NCBI GenBank assembly: GCA_938048505.1
Contig: CALIUX010000034.1
Location: 1-5,720 of the forward strand
Origin: an uncultured Pseudomonadales bacterium
GTDB lineage: Bacteria > Pseudomonadota > Gammaproteobacteria > Pseudomonadales > Cellvibrionaceae
Reading direction: 5' to 3'
DNA length: 5,720 nt
Shown: positions 5,365 to 5,720 of the stretch, piece after piece
Position numbering within the stretch: position 1 is the first letter of the stretch
How the letters are laid out: every line of letters begins with the position of its first letter
Made by a program: the position numbers and the translations under genes
Notes under the pieces: generated by a model
What the model was told of the DNA's origin: nothing
Database searches by the model: none
Seen by the model: only the letters and a program-made list of their open reading frames with translations

Positions 5365-5720
5365 ATGCGTTATCTGCCACTGATAATTGGCGCCGCGTTT
5401 GCAGCACCTACTAGCCTAGTCAGCCATGCTGCTGATCTCGAATTTAATGGCTTTTTGAGTGCGACAGGCGGCATTGCCCTAAAGCAATTTGAAAATAACC
5501 GTGGAGAAGAAGAGGATATTTTAGACTACACCGACGACCTTTCTTTTAACAATGACAGCCTCTTTGGACTACAAGCTCAAGCAAGATTGAGTGATAAAAC
5601 CAGTGTAACCGGCCAGATTATTAGCCGCGGAGAAGATGACTATGCAACTGAATTAGCATGGGGCTACGTCAGTTATGCTGCGACCAATAATTTAACATTA
5701 CGTATGGGGCGCTTCCGAAC
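5365..5720 (+). CDS. Outer-membrane porin, N-terminal part (3' end cut by window edge)
   Basis: The first 118 residues of a beta-barrel outer-membrane protein, open to the window end. Residues 1-22 form a signal peptide (MRYLPLIIGAAF core, SHA before the cut). The mature part begins with ADLEFNGFLSATGG and shows alternating strands and acidic turns: DDLSFNNDSLFGLQAQARL (about 53-71), a TGQIISRGEDDY strand-turn, WGYVSYA and, at the end, LRMGRFR. This pattern, with an early nDSLFGLQ and a later GR(L/F)R, is characteristic of a marine gammaproteobacterial porin family for diffusion of small solutes. I recall some members being misnamed topoisomerase IV in databases. The start ATG is supported by AGGA (5355-5358) six bases upstream. 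It lies 75 bases after the fusion gene in the same direction. The porin class is likely; the solute is unknown. Confidence 0.8.
   Translation, partial: MRYLPLIIGAAFAAPTSLVSHAADLEFNGFLSATGGIALKQFENNRGEEEDILDYTDDLSFNNDSLFGLQAQARLSDKTSVTGQIISRGEDDYATELAWGYVSYAATNNLTLRMGRFR

Overview
The window looks like the chromosome of a Gram-negative gammaproteobacterium, probably a marine or aquatic member of the Pseudomonadales/Cellvibrionales/Alteromonadales range. This rests on an NAD kinase of the pseudomonad type, Sec-type signal peptides, a beta-barrel outer-membrane porin and TonB-type C-terminal domains. No phage, insertion sequence, CRISPR, tRNA or rRNA is visible. The organism call is an impression from protein style, not a database result.

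Layout. Positions 1-419 (minus) hold the N-terminal half of NAD kinase, cut by the window edge. It has a plausible own promoter in the 420-596 gap, which also contains hairpins. Positions 597-1619 (minus) encode a PLP-dependent enzyme of the ACC deaminase / D-cysteine desulfhydrase family. The gap 1620-1858 holds no gene but has short inverted repeats and a degenerate 14-bp periodic repeat. Positions 1859-3217 (minus) encode a cytoplasmic coiled-coil protein of unknown function with a Cys/His-containing C-terminal domain. Positions 3218-3597 are a divergent intergenic region with promoter-like and hexamer-repeat signals. Positions 3598-5289 (plus) encode an exported protein with an unusual architecture: a chalcone-isomerase-like domain, a long Thr/Pro/Lys-rich linker and two TonB C-terminal domains. 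Positions 5365-5720 (plus) hold the start of an outer-membrane porin, cut by the window edge.

How the genes relate. The three minus-strand genes look like separate units: the gaps are large, there is no overlap, and their functions are unrelated (cofactor synthesis, amino-acid metabolism, unknown). The two plus-strand genes are 75 bp apart, in the same direction, and both products are exported to the envelope. A shared envelope role is possible but not shown by the sequence.

The most interesting item is the chalcone-isomerase-like/double TonB C-terminal fusion. It resembles TonB in its linker and C-terminal end, but it lacks the SxxxH membrane-anchor signature of energised TonB and has no exbB/exbD beside it within the window.
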